From positions 1,355,001 to 1,419,000 of the forward strand of contig NZ_CP140706.1 of NCBI RefSeq assembly GCF_034555375.1: 64,000 nt of DNA, read 5' to 3'. Source of the stretch: Pseudomonas sp. B33.4. GTDB taxonomy: Bacteria; Pseudomonadota; Gammaproteobacteria; Pseudomonadales; Pseudomonadaceae. Positions 17,197-26,613 of this stretch are shown piece by piece. Made by a program: the position numbers and the translations under genes. The notes beneath the pieces were generated by a model. The model did not search any database and was not told where the DNA came from. It worked only from the letters and a program-made list of their open reading frames with translations. How positions within the stretch are numbered: position 1 is the first letter of the stretch; the number at the start of each line of letters is the position of its first letter.

Positions 17197-18258
17197 ATGA
17201 CTCAGCGAAAAATCATCCACATTGACTGCGACTGTTTCTACGCCGCCATCGAGATGCGCGATGACCCGCGTCTGGCTGGCAAGCCGTTGGCGGTGGGTGG
17301 TTCGGCCGACCGGCGCGGGGTGATCGCCACCTGCAACTATGAAGCGCGCGCGTATGGCGTGCGTTCGGCGATGGCGTCGGGGCATGCCCTCAAGTTGTGT
17401 CCAGACCTGACCATCGTCAAGCCACGCATGGACGCCTATCGCGAAGCGTCGAAAGAAATACACACGATCTTCAGCGATTACACCGACCTGATCGAGCCGC
17501 TGTCACTGGATGAGGCGTATCTGGACGTCTCGGACAGCGCGCATTTCGGCGGCAGTGCCACGCGCATCGCCCAGGACATTCGCCGCCGGGTCTCCAATCA
17601 ATTGCACATCACCGTGTCTGCGGGTGTGGCGCCGAACAAGTTTCTGGCCAAAATCGCCAGCGACTGGAAAAAGCCCAATGGTTTGTTTGTGATCACGCCG
17701 GATCAGGTCGAAGACTTTGTCAGTGGTTTGCCGGTGAGCAAGTTGCACGGTGTTGGCAAGGTTACGGCCGATAAGCTAGGCAAGCTCGGCATCGTTGACT
17801 GCTCGCAGTTGCGCGAGTGGGACAAATTGGCGCTGGTGCGCGAATTTGGCAGTTTTGGCGAGCGACTGTGGAGTCTCGCCCGTGGGATCGATGACCGGTT
17901 GGTGCACAACGACAGTCGGCGTCAGTCAATCAGTGTGGAAAACACCTACGACGTTGATCTACCGGATCTGCGCAGTTGCCTCGATAAATTACCGGAGCTG
18001 CTGGAAACCCTGAAAACCCGCATGGCACGGATCGACAGCAGTTATCGACCGGGCAAACCGTTCGTCAAAGTGAAGTTTCATGACTTTACCCAGACGACGC
18101 TGGAGCAGGCCGGGGCAGGGCGAGATCTCGGTAGCTATCAGTTGATGCTGACGCAGGCGTTCAATCGCGGCGGGAAACCGGTGCGGTTGTTGGGGGTTGG
18201 GGTGAGACTGGAGGATTTGCGCGGCGGGTTTGAGCAGATGGAGTTGTTTGAGCGGTAG
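17197..18258 (+). CDS. dinB: DNA polymerase IV
   Basis: A 353-residue Y-family translesion polymerase. The metal-binding residues sit in IHIDCDCFYAAIEM (about residues 6-19) and SLDEAYLDV (about 103-111), with ACNYEARAYGVRSAM between them and the helix-hairpin-helix VSKLHGVGKVTADKLGKLG at about 178-196. The little-finger domain follows to the C-terminus, which ends FEQMELF, close to the QxxLF/QMELF beta-clamp-binding type. Expression is probably SOS-induced through the LexA box 50 bases upstream. Start ATG 17197 has a weak ribosome site but matches the family N-terminus MTQRKIIHIDCD. Confidence 0.95.
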   Translation: MTQRKIIHIDCDCFYAAIEMRDDPRLAGKPLAVGGSADRRGVIATCNYEARAYGVRSAMASGHALKLCPDLTIVKPRMDAYREASKEIHTIFSDYTDLIEPLSLDEAYLDVSDSAHFGGSATRIAQDIRRRVSNQLHITVSAGVAPNKFLAKIASDWKKPNGLFVITPDQVEDFVSGLPVSKLHGVGKVTADKLGKLGIVDCSQLREWDKLALVREFGSFGERLWSLARGIDDRLVHNDSRRQSISVENTYDVDLPDLRSCLDKLPELLETLKTRMARIDSSYRPGKPFVKVKFHDFTQTTLEQAGAGRDLGSYQLMLTQAFNRGGKPVRLLGVGVRLEDLRGGFEQMELFER

Positions 18259-18282
18259 ATTTGCTGTGCCTGTCAGGGCCTC

Positions 18283-18347
18283 TTCGCGAGCAGGCTCGCT
18301 CCCATATTGAAATGCGTTCCAATGTAGGAGTGAGCCTGCTCGCGATT
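18283..18347. repeat. REP pair, short spacer
   Basis: TTCGCGAGCAGGCTCGCTCC faces TGTAGGAGTGAGCCTGCTCG across about 20 bases, between the convergent dinB and lipoprotein genes. It is the outward-facing arrangement of the same family as at 3.5 kb. Confidence 0.82.
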
Positions 18348-18351
18348 GGCT

Positions 18352-19305
18352 TTAATTCGGTCCCGGATCCGCCACCAAGCGCCCGGCATCCTTGGTCAGC
18401 GACTTGAGAAACTCGGTCTGCAACTCAGGATCGTTGCGCGTCAGTTCGATCAGGCTTTGTTCCAGCTCGCTGGCTTCTTCTTCCAGACCCAGTTCCGACA
18501 GACGTTTGACCCGGTGCACCCACTGGCTCACTTCGTCGTCTTCCAGATCGTCATAAATCAGCCCGTGCGCTTCCAGCAGCTTGCCGCGCAGGTGACTGCT
18601 GATCATCAGCGACGAATCAGAGTGCACGTCATCCTTGGCGTCTTCGACACTGATCTGCAATTTGCCGACATGATTGAGATCATTTTCGGCAAACGGACTG
18701 TCGAGCAGATTCAGGCGCAGCACACCGTTGCGATCGGTAGTCATGTCAAAGGTCTGCTTGCCAGCCTTGACTTGCACCGGGCGCTCGCTCCACGGCAGGC
18801 TCGAATACTCCGTACGCTTGTCGCGCTGGACTTCATCGATGCCGGCGAGGTTCTGTTGTGCACGACCGTTGGACTGTACGTTCATGAACGGGTTGAGCCC
18901 GGCAAAACCGTAGCTCAGCCAGTCCTTGGTGATGCTGTCCGGCAGGTTGCCGAGGGCAAACACATTGACCACGTTGGCGCCGACGCCGCCGACCACGGCC
19001 ACCGCGCCCAGCGGGATCTCGTAGACCTCCCGCCAAGGCTGGTAAGGCGTGTAGCGATCGTAGCGACGCGTCACTTCGAACTCGGTGACTTCAAAAGTCT
19101 TCTGTTCGTTGATCTTCACGCGTCGCTGCGGCAGCTCAAGCTCCTTAGGCTCACCGACATCAATCTGCAGGCTATGGTCGAGCAATTTTCGCTCGATCCG
19201 CTCTTCGTGCTCGCTGCGTTGTGACATGTGATTGGCACAGCCGCTGACCAGCAGGGCACCGCACAGGGCGGTGCCTCCGAGGCCTAAGGTGTTTCGCTTG
19301 AACAT
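18352..19305 (-). CDS. Conserved lipoprotein of unknown function
   Basis: A 317-residue protein with a lipoprotein signal: FKRNTLGLGG, a hydrophobic stretch, then the lipobox LVSGC with the lipidated Cys at about residue 23. Residue +2 after Cys is Ala, which favours outer-membrane sorting. The mature part is charged, has one hydrophobic Gly/Val-rich stretch (PLGAVAVVGGVGANVVNVFA, about 98-117), and ends in an acidic region predicted helical (SELGLEEEASELEQSL). I do not recognise a domain. It lies 17 bases downstream of proS on the same strand and is probably co-transcribed; I recall a similar hypothetical gene beside proS in P. aeruginosa. Confidence 0.8.
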   Translation of the reverse strand: MFKRNTLGLGGTALCGALLVSGCANHMSQRSEHEERIERKLLDHSLQIDVGEPKELELPQRRVKINEQKTFEVTEFEVTRRYDRYTPYQPWREVYEIPLGAVAVVGGVGANVVNVFALGNLPDSITKDWLSYGFAGLNPFMNVQSNGRAQQNLAGIDEVQRDKRTEYSSLPWSERPVQVKAGKQTFDMTTDRNGVLRLNLLDSPFAENDLNHVGKLQISVEDAKDDVHSDSSLMISSHLRGKLLEAHGLIYDDLEDDEVSQWVHRVKRLSELGLEEEASELEQSLIELTRNDPELQTEFLKSLTKDAGRLVADPGPN

Positions 19306-19322
19306 GACGTCTCTATCTGGTT

Positions 19323-21038
19323 TCAGCGGCGGATACGGGCCTGCAGGAAGGACAATACGTCAGCCACCGGCAATGCTTGCGCTTCGCCTTCGGTACGGCT
19401 CTTGTATTCCAGGTTGCCTTCGGCGAGGCCGCGGTCGCTGACCACGATCCGGTGTGGAATGCCGATCAGCTCCATGTCCGCGAACTTGATGCCCGGGCTG
19501 GTTTTCTTGTCGCGATCGTCCAGCAGCACTTCGAAGCCGGCCGCTGTCAGTTCGGCGTACAGCTTGTCGGTGGCTTCGCGCACCTGCTCGGTTTCATAAC
19601 GCAGCGGCACCAGAGCGATCTGGAACGGCGCCAGGGTGTCGCTCCAGATGATGCCGTTCTCGTCGTTGTTCTGCTCGATGGCTGCAGCCACCACGCGGGA
19701 TACGCCGATGCCGTAGCAACCCATTTCCAGGGTTACTGGCTTGCCGTTCTCGCCCAGCACTTCGCACTTCATCGCCTTGCTGTACTTGTTGCCCAGCTGG
19801 AAGATGTGCCCGACTTCGATACCGCGTTTGATTTCCAGGGTGCCTTTGCCGTCCGGGCTTGGATCGCCCGCGACCACGTTACGCAGGTCGGCAACCGTCG
19901 GAACTGGCAGATCACGCTCCCAGTTCACGCCGAAGTAGTGCTTGTCGTCGATGTTCGCACCGATGCCGAAGTCGCTCATCAGCTCGACCGAACGGTCGAT
20001 GATGATTGGCAACGGCAGGTTCAGCGGGCCGAGCGAACCGGCGCCGGCGCCGATGGCGTCACGCAGTTCAGCGTCGGTGGCCATGACCAGCGGGCTGGCC
20101 ACGCCTGGTTGCTGGGCAGCCTTGATTTCGTTGAGTTCGTGGTCGCCACGGATGACCAGCGCGATCAGCTTGCCTTCTTCTTCGGCGCGCACGATCAGGG
20201 TCTTGATGGTCTTTTCAATCGGCAGATTGAATTTTTCCACCAGGGCCGCGATGGTTTTGGTGTCTGGCGTGTCGACCAGACGCAGCTCTTCGGTCGCAGC
20301 GGCACGCGAAGTTTCGCGTGGTACGGCTTCGGCTTTTTCGATGTTCGCCGCGTAGTCGGAACCGTTGCTGAAGACGATATCGTCTTCGCCGGACTCGGCC
20401 AGCACGTGGAACTCGTGCGAGCCGGCGCCGCCGATCGAACCGTTGTCGGCTTCAACCGGACGGAATTTCAGGCCCAGACGCGTGAAGATGTTGCAGTAGG
20501 CTTCATGCATGCGGTCGTAGGTGATCTGCAGCGACGCCTGATCCGCGTGGAAGGAGTACGAGTCCTTCATGATGAATTCGCGGCCGCGCATCAAACCGAA
20601 GCGTGGACGGATTTCGTCACGGAACTTGGTCTGGATCTGGTACAGGTTGATTGGCAGCTGTTTGTAGCTGCTCAACTCGTTGCGCATCAGATCGGTGATT
20701 ACTTCTTCGTGGGTCGGGCCCGCGCAGAAGTCGCGACCGTGGCGGTCTTTGATGCGCAGCAGCTCAGGGCCGTATTCTTCCCAGCGCCCCGATTCCTGCC
20801 ACAGCTCGGCCGGTTGGGTGCTCGGCATCAACACTTCCAGAGAGCCGGCAGCGTTCATCTCTTCGCGAACGATGGCTTCAACCTTGCGCATGACTCGCAG
20901 GCCCATGGGCAGCCAGGTGTACAGGCCCGAGGCAAGTTTGCGGATCATGCCGGCGCGCAGCATCAGCTGGTGGCTGATCACGACCGCGTCGGAAGGCGTT
21001 TCTTTCTGTGTGGCGAGCAAAAATTGACTGGTGCGCAT
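19323..21038 (-). CDS. proS: Prolyl-tRNA synthetase (bacterial type with editing domain)
   Basis: A 571-residue class II aminoacyl-tRNA synthetase that charges tRNA-Pro. Motif 1 lies near residues 30-70 ([18 protein letters not shown]), motif 2 near 135-160 ([19 protein letters not shown]), and motif 3 near the end of the catalytic core ([17 protein letters not shown]). An INS editing domain of about 180 residues (about 225-405), which deacylates Ala-tRNA-Pro, sits between motifs 2 and 3, as in all bacterial-type enzymes. The C-terminal anticodon-binding domain follows. Start ATG 21038 ([15 protein letters not shown]) is the family start. Confidence 0.97.
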   Translation of the reverse strand: MRTSQFLLATQKETPSDAVVISHQLMLRAGMIRKLASGLYTWLPMGLRVMRKVEAIVREEMNAAGSLEVLMPSTQPAELWQESGRWEEYGPELLRIKDRHGRDFCAGPTHEEVITDLMRNELSSYKQLPINLYQIQTKFRDEIRPRFGLMRGREFIMKDSYSFHADQASLQITYDRMHEAYCNIFTRLGLKFRPVEADNGSIGGAGSHEFHVLAESGEDDIVFSNGSDYAANIEKAEAVPRETSRAAATEELRLVDTPDTKTIAALVEKFNLPIEKTIKTLIVRAEEEGKLIALVIRGDHELNEIKAAQQPGVASPLVMATDAELRDAIGAGAGSLGPLNLPLPIIIDRSVELMSDFGIGANIDDKHYFGVNWERDLPVPTVADLRNVVAGDPSPDGKGTLEIKRGIEVGHIFQLGNKYSKAMKCEVLGENGKPVTLEMGCYGIGVSRVVAAAIEQNNDENGIIWSDTLAPFQIALVPLRYETEQVREATDKLYAELTAAGFEVLLDDRDKKTSPGIKFADMELIGIPHRIVVSDRGLAEGNLEYKSRTEGEAQALPVADVLSFLQARIRR

Positions 21039-21167
21039 GGTTGGCCGTTGTCGGTTGCTATGACTGGAAATGACTCCGCAGTGTACCGGCGAGTTTTGCC
21101 GACGTACAGGCGTGAGGTCAGTGGGCAGGCACGACGGCGGGATTCCTCCCGCCGTTGCCGAAATCTC

Positions 21168-22727
21168 TTACGATTCTTCTGTGAGCGGTGTCGGCACAGG
21201 CTCGGGCGTTGGCGTCGGGCCTTCGCGGCGGCTTTCCTGAAACCAGTGCAGGGCGATCAGCACCAGTGTCGGCACACCGAGCAGGGCGGTGATCAAGAAG
21301 AAGCTGTGATAACCGAACTTTTCCACCAAGACCCCGGAATAGCCGCCCATCAGGCGCGGCAACAGCAGCATGATCGAGCTGAGCAAGGCGTATTGGGTGG
21401 CGGAAAACTTCAGGTTGGTCAGGCTCGACAGATAAGCAACGAAGGCTGACGTCGCCAGGCCCGAGCTGAAGTTGTCGAGGGAAATGGTCACCACCAGCAT
21501 CTGCAGGTTCGGGCCCATGTCGGCGAGCATGACGAACAGCAGGTTGGTGGCTGCGGAAGCGACGCCGCCGATGAACAGAATCGGCAAAATGCCGAAACGC
21601 ACGATCAGCAGGCCGCCCATGCCGGCGCCAACGAGCGTCATGATCAGGCCGAAAATCTTGCTGACACTGGCAATCTGATCCTTGGTGAAACCCTGGTCGA
21701 TATAGAACACGTTGGCCATGACGCCCATCACCGTGTCCGACATCCGATAGGTGGCAATCAGACCCAGTAACAGAAACGCCTGCCAGCGATAACGCAGAAT
21801 AAAGTCGTTGACCGGCGTCAGCACCGGCGCCAGGCCGCGACGGCCCATGGTCGACAGGCACAGGCCAGTCAGCAGCGTGTAGAGAATGGCGCGCAGAAAG
21901 GCGCGGTCTTCGAGCAGCAGGTCGAGCGGACTCATGCCGCCGAACAGCACGCCGGCGAAATCGGTGTTGTACAACTGGGTGAACATCGCCGGGACGGAGA
22001 CCAGCAAAACGATCAGCACAAATACCGACATCAGTTGGTGCATGAAGGTGTAACGCCCGGCCTGCAACTGAGTGCGTAGCGGCACAGGCGGCTCACGCAT
22101 GAGCAGCGTGGTCAGCAGCGCGGGCACCATCAAGGCACCGAACAGTGCGTAAGTGCCGGCCCAGGCCGAATGTTGATAGTTGAAGCCAGTGGAGCCGAAG
22201 CCCTCAGCGAAGAACAACGCCCCGGCGGTCGCCAGCAGTGCCGCCACGCGGTAACCCGACATATAACTGGCGGCGAGGGCGGCCTGGCGATTGTCTTCGG
22301 CGATTTCCAGGCGATAGGCATCCACCGCGATGTCTTGAGTGGCGGAGGCAAAGGCGACGACAACGGCAATGGCGATCAACCAGGACAGATGCTTCTGCGG
22401 ATCACAGAAACCCATGCCGATCAGCCCAAGAATCACCAAGGTTTGCGAGAGCACCAGCCAAGAGCGGCGTCGGCCAAGCTTGCCCAGCAACGGCAGGCGC
22501 CATTGGTCGAGCAGGGGCGACCAGACCCATTTGAACGCATAGGCCAGGCCGATCAGGCTGGCATAGCCAATGGTTTCACGGGCCACGCCGGCTTCACGCA
22601 GCCAGACGGAAAGCGTTGAAAACACCAGCATGTACGGCAGGCCGGCGGCGAAACCGAGCAACAACAGCACGAGCGTCGAAGGACTGGCATAAGCGGCTAG
22701 CGCGGCGCGCCAGGTTTTACGGGGCAT
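21168..22727 (-). CDS. AmpG-like muropeptide MFS permease
   Basis: A 519-residue membrane protein of the AmpG family with twelve or more hydrophobic segments. The N-terminus GFAAGLPYMLVFSTLSVWLREAG, FKWVWSPLLDQW at about residues 65-76, and the ASATQDIAVDAYRLE motif at about 125-139 are AmpG hallmarks. AmpG imports anhydromuropeptides from the periplasm for peptidoglycan recycling, and in organisms with AmpR it drives AmpC induction. No ampD or ampR is nearby. Pseudomonas carries two AmpG-like permeases (AmpG and AmpP); from sequence alone I favour AmpG but do not assign the symbol. Confidence 0.85.
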   Translation of the reverse strand: MPRKTWRAALAAYASPSTLVLLLLGFAAGLPYMLVFSTLSVWLREAGVARETIGYASLIGLAYAFKWVWSPLLDQWRLPLLGKLGRRRSWLVLSQTLVILGLIGMGFCDPQKHLSWLIAIAVVVAFASATQDIAVDAYRLEIAEDNRQAALAASYMSGYRVAALLATAGALFFAEGFGSTGFNYQHSAWAGTYALFGALMVPALLTTLLMREPPVPLRTQLQAGRYTFMHQLMSVFVLIVLLVSVPAMFTQLYNTDFAGVLFGGMSPLDLLLEDRAFLRAILYTLLTGLCLSTMGRRGLAPVLTPVNDFILRYRWQAFLLLGLIATYRMSDTVMGVMANVFYIDQGFTKDQIASVSKIFGLIMTLVGAGMGGLLIVRFGILPILFIGGVASAATNLLFVMLADMGPNLQMLVVTISLDNFSSGLATSAFVAYLSSLTNLKFSATQYALLSSIMLLLPRLMGGYSGVLVEKFGYHSFFLITALLGVPTLVLIALHWFQESRREGPTPTPEPVPTPLTEES

Positions 22728-22770
22728 GGGCTGAAGTCTGCCTCAAGATTGCGAAAACAAAGCGCGCACT

Positions 22771-23124
22771 CTAACCGCTGTGCTCTACCGGACGCCAGCC
22801 ATGGCGCTGAATATCCACACGATTGTTCAGGACGGTGATGCCTTCCATGCGCAATCGTGCCCGTTGTTCATCGCCCGACGGGCTGCCCACCGGCAGGCTG
22901 ATCCGACCGCCGGCACCCAGTACACGGTGCCAGGGCAGCCTGGTATCACCGGGCAACTGACTCAAGGTGCGGCCGACCCAGCGGGCGGCGCGCCCCAAAC
23001 CGGCCAGTTCAGCTAACTGACCATAGCTGACGACTTTGCCTTCGGGCACTTGGGCGAGCGTCGAGTAGAGTGCCGTGCGTCGGATTTGCGCATCGTTTTC
23101 AACGCTGTCGAGCGGGTCTTTCAC
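22771..23124 (-). CDS. Alkyltransferase-like protein (ATL, MGMT homologue with Trp for Cys)
   Basis: A 117-residue protein of the DNA-binding domain of O6-methylguanine-DNA methyltransferase. The active-site motif normally reads PCHRV; here it is PWHRV at about residues 64-68, so it cannot accept an alkyl group. ATL proteins of this kind (Atl1, E. coli YbaZ) flip out and bind O6-alkylguanine and recruit nucleotide-excision repair. The helix-turn-helix SYGQLAELAGLGRAARWVG carries the Arg finger. The start is GTG 23124 with AGGA ten bases upstream. It sits 43 bases upstream of the AmpG-like gene on the same strand. Confidence 0.88.
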   Translation of the reverse strand: MKDPLDSVENDAQIRRTALYSTLAQVPEGKVVSYGQLAELAGLGRAARWVGRTLSQLPGDTRLPWHRVLGAGGRISLPVGSPSGDEQRARLRMEGITVLNNRVDIQRHGWRPVEHSG

Positions 23125-23289
23125 GTACGCGGTTCCTGAGCATGAACAGTTTGATGGCTTTCAGAGTAATCGGTGATCAGCCAGTTGAGAAATGAACTCA
23201 TCAGAAATAGTCCGGTCAGTCCTTGTCAGGGTCTTATTCCTACGGATAATGCCGATCTTTTTTCGCAAACTTGAGCCTTCGATTCGCTT

Positions 23290-24297
23290 ATGTTGTCCAG
23301 ATCCTTGCTGTGCCTTGCTGTCTTCAGTGCGTCCACGCCCCTGCTTGCCGACACCGTCTGGTTGAAGAACGGTGACAAGTTGAGCGGCACCATCACCGTG
23401 TTCGATGGCGGCAAGCTGTTGATCCAGACCAAATACGCCGGTGCGGTGACGATTGACTGGAAAGAGGTGAAGACGCTCGACAGCGATCAGCACTTGCTGG
23501 TCAAGCAGGATGCCTACACCGGTGAAGTCTCCAAATCGCTGACGGCTGCCGAAGATGGCAAGGTCACCCTGGCCAACGGCGAGGCGCCGAAAACCGTCGA
23601 GCTGGCGAGCATTCAGCAGATTCTCAAACCGAAACCGGTGGTCGAGGATCTGGTGTGGAAGGGCAATGTCGACCTGGCGCTGGACTATCAGCGCGCCGAG
23701 AAGGACACCGATGACTACGATGTCGGCTTCAAGACCACGGCACGGCATGGGCGCTGGCGTCATACCGCCGAGGGTGAATACAACCGCGAAGTGCAAGACG
23801 ACGAGACCACCACCGACAACTGGCGCGCCGAATACGCACTCGACCGCTTCCTTACCGATAAGTGGTTCTGGCAGGGCCGTCTGAACTACAAGCGTGATCA
23901 CATCGAAGAACTGGCTCGCCAGCGTGTGGTCGGTACCGGTCCTGGCTACCAGTTCTGGGATGACGAGTTGGGCGCATTCTCACTCGGCTCGCTGTTCAAC
24001 CGCACCGATTACGAGTATCGCGATGGCAGCAAAGACAACTTCTATTCCGTCGCGATGAAGTGGGATTACAACCGTTACCTGATCGGCAAGAAAGTCGAGT
24101 TCTTCACCAATGGTGAAATCGGCAAGCCGCTGTCGGATGTGGCCAACTACGCGCTGGATGCGGAAATGGGCCTGCGTTACAAGGTCACCGACTGGGCCTC
24201 GCTTAACCTCAAGGCCGAGCGTGACATCATCAGTGGCACCAACGATGCCGATCTGAACAAGACCCGTTACACCGCGGGGTTTGGTGTGGCCTGGTAA
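23290..24297 (+). CDS. DUF481 (YdiY-like) outer-membrane beta-barrel protein
   Basis: A 335-residue protein with a cleavable signal peptide (about 1-20, ending STPLLA/DTVWLKNG). The first 100 residues of the mature protein hold an SH3-like GDKLSGTI module. Residues about 115-335 form the DUF481 domain, with alternating hydrophobic and polar strands typical of an outer-membrane barrel and a C-terminal aromatic residue (GFGVAW). The function is unknown; YdiY in E. coli is acid-inducible. The start ATG 23290 has only a weak ribosome site, but the signal sequence begins there. It is followed by a REP pair. Confidence 0.82.
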   Translation: MLSRSLLCLAVFSASTPLLADTVWLKNGDKLSGTITVFDGGKLLIQTKYAGAVTIDWKEVKTLDSDQHLLVKQDAYTGEVSKSLTAAEDGKVTLANGEAPKTVELASIQQILKPKPVVEDLVWKGNVDLALDYQRAEKDTDDYDVGFKTTARHGRWRHTAEGEYNREVQDDETTTDNWRAEYALDRFLTDKWFWQGRLNYKRDHIEELARQRVVGTGPGYQFWDDELGAFSLGSLFNRTDYEYRDGSKDNFYSVAMKWDYNRYLIGKKVEFFTNGEIGKPLSDVANYALDAEMGLRYKVTDWASLNLKAERDIISGTNDADLNKTRYTAGFGVAW

Positions 24298-24306
24298 GGC
24301 ACAAGC

Positions 24307-24388
24307 AAAAGATCGCAGCCTTCGGCAGCTCCTACAGAGGATTGATATACATCCTGTAGGAGCTGCCGAAGGCTGCGATCTTTTTTTT
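24307..24388. repeat. REP pair, GATCGCAGCCTTCGGCAGCTCCTAC family
   Basis: Near-perfect inverted arms AAAAGATCGCAGCCTTCGGC and complement about 20 bases apart. The right arm ends in a T-run, so it could also terminate the upstream DUF481 gene. Confidence 0.9.
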
Positions 24389-24412
24389 GCGAGCTGAAAA
24401 ACAGACGCCCAC

Positions 24413-24447
24413 AAAAAAGCCCCGCTTTTAAGGGCGGGGCTCTTTTC
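24413..24447. terminator. Terminator of the cold-shock gene
   Basis: AAAAAAGCCCCGC pairs with GGGCGGGGCTCTTTT around a short TTTTAA loop, 16 bases after the stop of the minus-strand csp gene. Confidence 0.88.
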
Positions 24448-24462
24448 TAAAGAAGCTACAAG

Positions 24463-24672
24463 TTAGATAACTTGTACTTCTTCAGCTTGCATGCCTTTCT
24501 GACCGCGGGTAGCGATGAAAGAAACCTGTTGGCCTTCTTTCAGGCTTTTGAAGCCGTCGGATTGGATAGCTTTGAAGTGAACGAACAGGTCGTCACCGGA
24601 TTGTGGGGTGATGAAGCCGAAGCCTTTTTCATCGTTGAACCACTTAACGGTACCGGTTTGGCGATTAGACAT
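24463..24672 (-). CDS. CspA-family cold-shock protein
   Basis: A 69-residue single cold-shock domain protein that binds single-stranded nucleic acids and acts as an RNA chaperone. Both RNA-binding motifs are intact: KGFGFITP (RNP1, residues 16-23) and DLFVHFKAI (RNP2, about 28-36). The length and the start [18 protein letters not shown] are typical of Pseudomonas CapA/CspA proteins; which paralogue this is cannot be told from sequence alone. A CAAGGAG ribosome site lies upstream. A long leader is likely because the next 350 bases upstream hold no gene, as for many cold-shock genes. Confidence 0.93.
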   Translation of the reverse strand: MSNRQTGTVKWFNDEKGFGFITPQSGDDLFVHFKAIQSDGFKSLKEGQQVSFIATRGQKGMQAEEVQVI

Positions 24673-25025
24673 GGTGTAACTCCTTGAACAAAGATAACTG
24701 CGACGCAGGAAGAACCCTGGCCGAGACTGAGTGCAAAGAGCAGGAAAAATTCTTGTAGATGGTTGGATCGAAATTCAACATATCGTGTAGAGATTCTCAG
24801 TGACACAAGCAGCACAGTGGCGCCACCTTAACCCTTTTTCCGGGACGTGCCAATGCTTCTTGCGAAGGTTTCTCTGATTTAGGGATCGGCGGTGTGACGG
24901 TTCGTCGCCAGAGCGCGCAAATCATGGGGGATCGGCGAGAATTGCAGGCCGCACTTTGAACCCGGCGGCGCGCCCGGTAAGATGCCGGACAGAATTTTTC
25001 CACCTCGCTATTCAGGACACCCGCC
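24673..25025 (-). promoter_or_regulatory. Intergenic region with probable csp promoter and long leader
   Basis: The 353-base gap between the divergent csp and dcd genes contains no coding sequence I can support. On the minus strand a TTGTGT and CGATAT pair 17 bases apart (about 24776-24804) could be the csp promoter, leaving a leader of about 100 bases; the match to consensus is poor. The dcd side shows nothing recognisable beyond its translation start. Confidence 0.3.
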
Positions 25026-25592
25026 ATGAGCATCAAATCGGACAAGTGGATTCGCCGCATGGCGCAGGAACACGGCATGATCGAACCGTTCGTCGAGCGC
25101 CAGATGCGCGGCAGCGACGACAACCGTGTGATCTCCTACGGTGTGTCGAGCTACGGCTACGATGTGCGTTGCACCAATCACTTCAAGGTGTTCACCAACA
25201 TCAACTCGTCGATCGTCGACCCGAAAAACTTCGATCCGGGCAGCTTTGTCGACGTCCACAGCGACGTCTGCATCATTCCGCCGAACTCGTTCGCGCTGGC
25301 CAGCACCGTTGAATACTTCCGGATTCCGCGCAATGTCTTGACCATCTGCCTGGGCAAAAGCACCTACGCGCGTTGCGGCATCATTGTTAACGTCACGCCG
25401 CTCGAGCCTGAGTGGGAAGGCCACGTGACACTGGAATTCTCCAACACCACCAACCTGCCGGCGAAGATCTACGCCAACGAAGGCGTGGCGCAGATGCTCT
25501 TCCTCGAATCCGACGAGGAATGTGAAGTGTCTTACAAGGATCGCGGCGGCAAGTACCAGGGCCAGCGTGGTGTGACCTTGCCGCGCACCTGA
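25026..25592 (+). CDS. dcd: dCTP deaminase
   Basis: A 188-residue trimeric dUTPase-fold enzyme that deaminates dCTP to dUTP, supplying dUMP for thymidylate synthesis. Conserved features are [20 protein letters not shown] near the N-terminus, SSYGYDVRC, the active-site segment [19 protein letters not shown] at about residues 111-129 with the catalytic Glu, and [16 protein letters not shown]. Length and sequence match the gammaproteobacterial enzyme. Start ATG 25026 follows a weak GGACACC site. It is monocistronic or weakly linked to the small gene 108 bases downstream. Confidence 0.96.
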   Translation: MSIKSDKWIRRMAQEHGMIEPFVERQMRGSDDNRVISYGVSSYGYDVRCTNHFKVFTNINSSIVDPKNFDPGSFVDVHSDVCIIPPNSFALASTVEYFRIPRNVLTICLGKSTYARCGIIVNVTPLEPEWEGHVTLEFSNTTNLPAKIYANEGVAQMLFLESDEECEVSYKDRGGKYQGQRGVTLPRT

Positions 25593-25700
25593 TCGGTCCA
25601 TCCGACAGATCGCGGGAATTCTTTGGCGGGCAGACACTCTATGGGGTGTACTGCCCGTTTTTGCTTTCCGGCAAGGCGGGCCTTCGCCGAGGAGTGCCCC

Positions 25701-25910
25701 ATGAAGATCGATCCGCAAATCACTGCCGAACTGGCAAGGCTTGAGCCCAATCAGGTTGGCGTATTGGCCTGGTCATTGTTGGCGCATCCGTCGCTGAGCA
25801 TGGCTGGCGGAATTCCCGGACAGCCCGATCCCGATACGCCCAACGAACAACCGACCGAGCCGGGCGAACCGACCCTTCCGGACGAGCCGCCACCGGCACC
25901 GGTTGCCTGA
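25701..25910 (+). CDS. Small Pro-rich conserved hypothetical protein
   Basis: A 69-residue acidic protein. The N-terminal half is predicted helical (ITAELARLEPNQVGVLAWSL) and the C-terminal half is a Pro/Glu-rich tail (DPDTPNEQPTEP, then LPDEPPPAPVA). There is no signal peptide. It starts at ATG 25701, seven bases after a GAGGAG ribosome site, which supports real translation; the longer frame from 25623 has none. I recall similar short proteins in other pseudomonads but no function. It is convergent with pdeM. Confidence 0.65.
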   Translation: MKIDPQITAELARLEPNQVGVLAWSLLAHPSLSMAGGIPGQPDPDTPNEQPTEPGEPTLPDEPPPAPVA

Positions 25911-25956
25911 TCGGCATTGAAAATGAATGGCCAGTCAGATGAGGTCTGCAAAGACT

Positions 25957-26613
25957 TCAACTGACTGGCCATATTTCGTTATCGCCGATGACGAAAATCC
26001 TCGAACTCTCCTCCCGCTCGACCGCGTACCCGCCGGTAAACGCTCCGAATGCCGGTAGCAGGCTGATGCGCTCGCCGAGCCGGAAACACGCCAGACGCAA
26101 GCTCTGCCGACCTTTGCCGTGCAGTCGGTAGACCGGGTGGATGTGACCGGCCAGCACGTGTCTTTCTGGATGCGGATCGGGTTCATGTTGCAAGGCGAAT
26201 GGCCCGATCAGCAGCGGTTCCGGCACTACCCGGATATTCAGTGATTGCGGCGGGTCGCCGGCGCGTTTGTCGTGATTGCCGCGGATCAGCGTCATCGGCA
26301 GATCAACATGACGCGCCCGCCATTGCGCCAGCGCGTGCAGCGTCCCTACGGCATGCGAGCCGGGTCCGTGGAGGAAATCGCCAAGAAAGATCAATTGCCG
26401 GCAGGGCAGTTTCGCCAGCAATCGATCAATCACCGCGATATTGCTCGCCGTGGTGCCTTGCGGGACCGGTTGGCCAAGGCTGCGGTAAGCGGCGGCCTTG
26501 CCGAAATGCACGTCGGCGATCAGCAGCGCCTGTTGTGCCGGCCAGTACAGGGCTTTTTCCGGCAGTAACCAAAGGTCTTCACCCGCCAGGCGCACAGGGA
26601 ATGGCGCGCTCAT
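25957..26613 (-). CDS. pdeM: Ligase-associated metallophosphoesterase PdeM
   Basis: A 218-residue calcineurin-like phosphoesterase of the ligase-associated DNA-repair set. Metal-ligand motifs are visible: ADVHFG (about residues 33-38), [10 protein letters not shown] (about 77-86), RGNHD (about 110-114), and AGHIHPVY (about 155-162). The P. putida homologue, MPE, is a Mn-dependent phosphodiesterase and DNA endonuclease encoded with a helicase, a ligase and an exonuclease. The start ATG overlaps the stop of the helicase gene (ATGA), so the two are translationally coupled. It is the last gene of its transcript. Confidence 0.9.
   Translation of the reverse strand: MSAPFPVRLAGEDLWLLPEKALYWPAQQALLIADVHFGKAAAYRSLGQPVPQGTTASNIAVIDRLLAKLPCRQLIFLGDFLHGPGSHAVGTLHALAQWRARHVDLPMTLIRGNHDKRAGDPPQSLNIRVVPEPLLIGPFALQHEPDPHPERHVLAGHIHPVYRLHGKGRQSLRLACFRLGERISLLPAFGAFTGGYAVEREESSRIFVIGDNEIWPVS

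Noticed and set aside
19377..21449. 690-residue open frame on the plus strand opposite proS
   Set aside because: It is an antisense shadow of a high-GC gene; proS on the other strand has full family motifs, and the shadow has no plausible domain or ribosome site.
24797..25123. A 108-residue minus-strand gene in the csp-dcd gap
   Set aside because: It overlaps the start of dcd, has no ribosome site or recognisable domain, and is poorly distinguished from chance frames.
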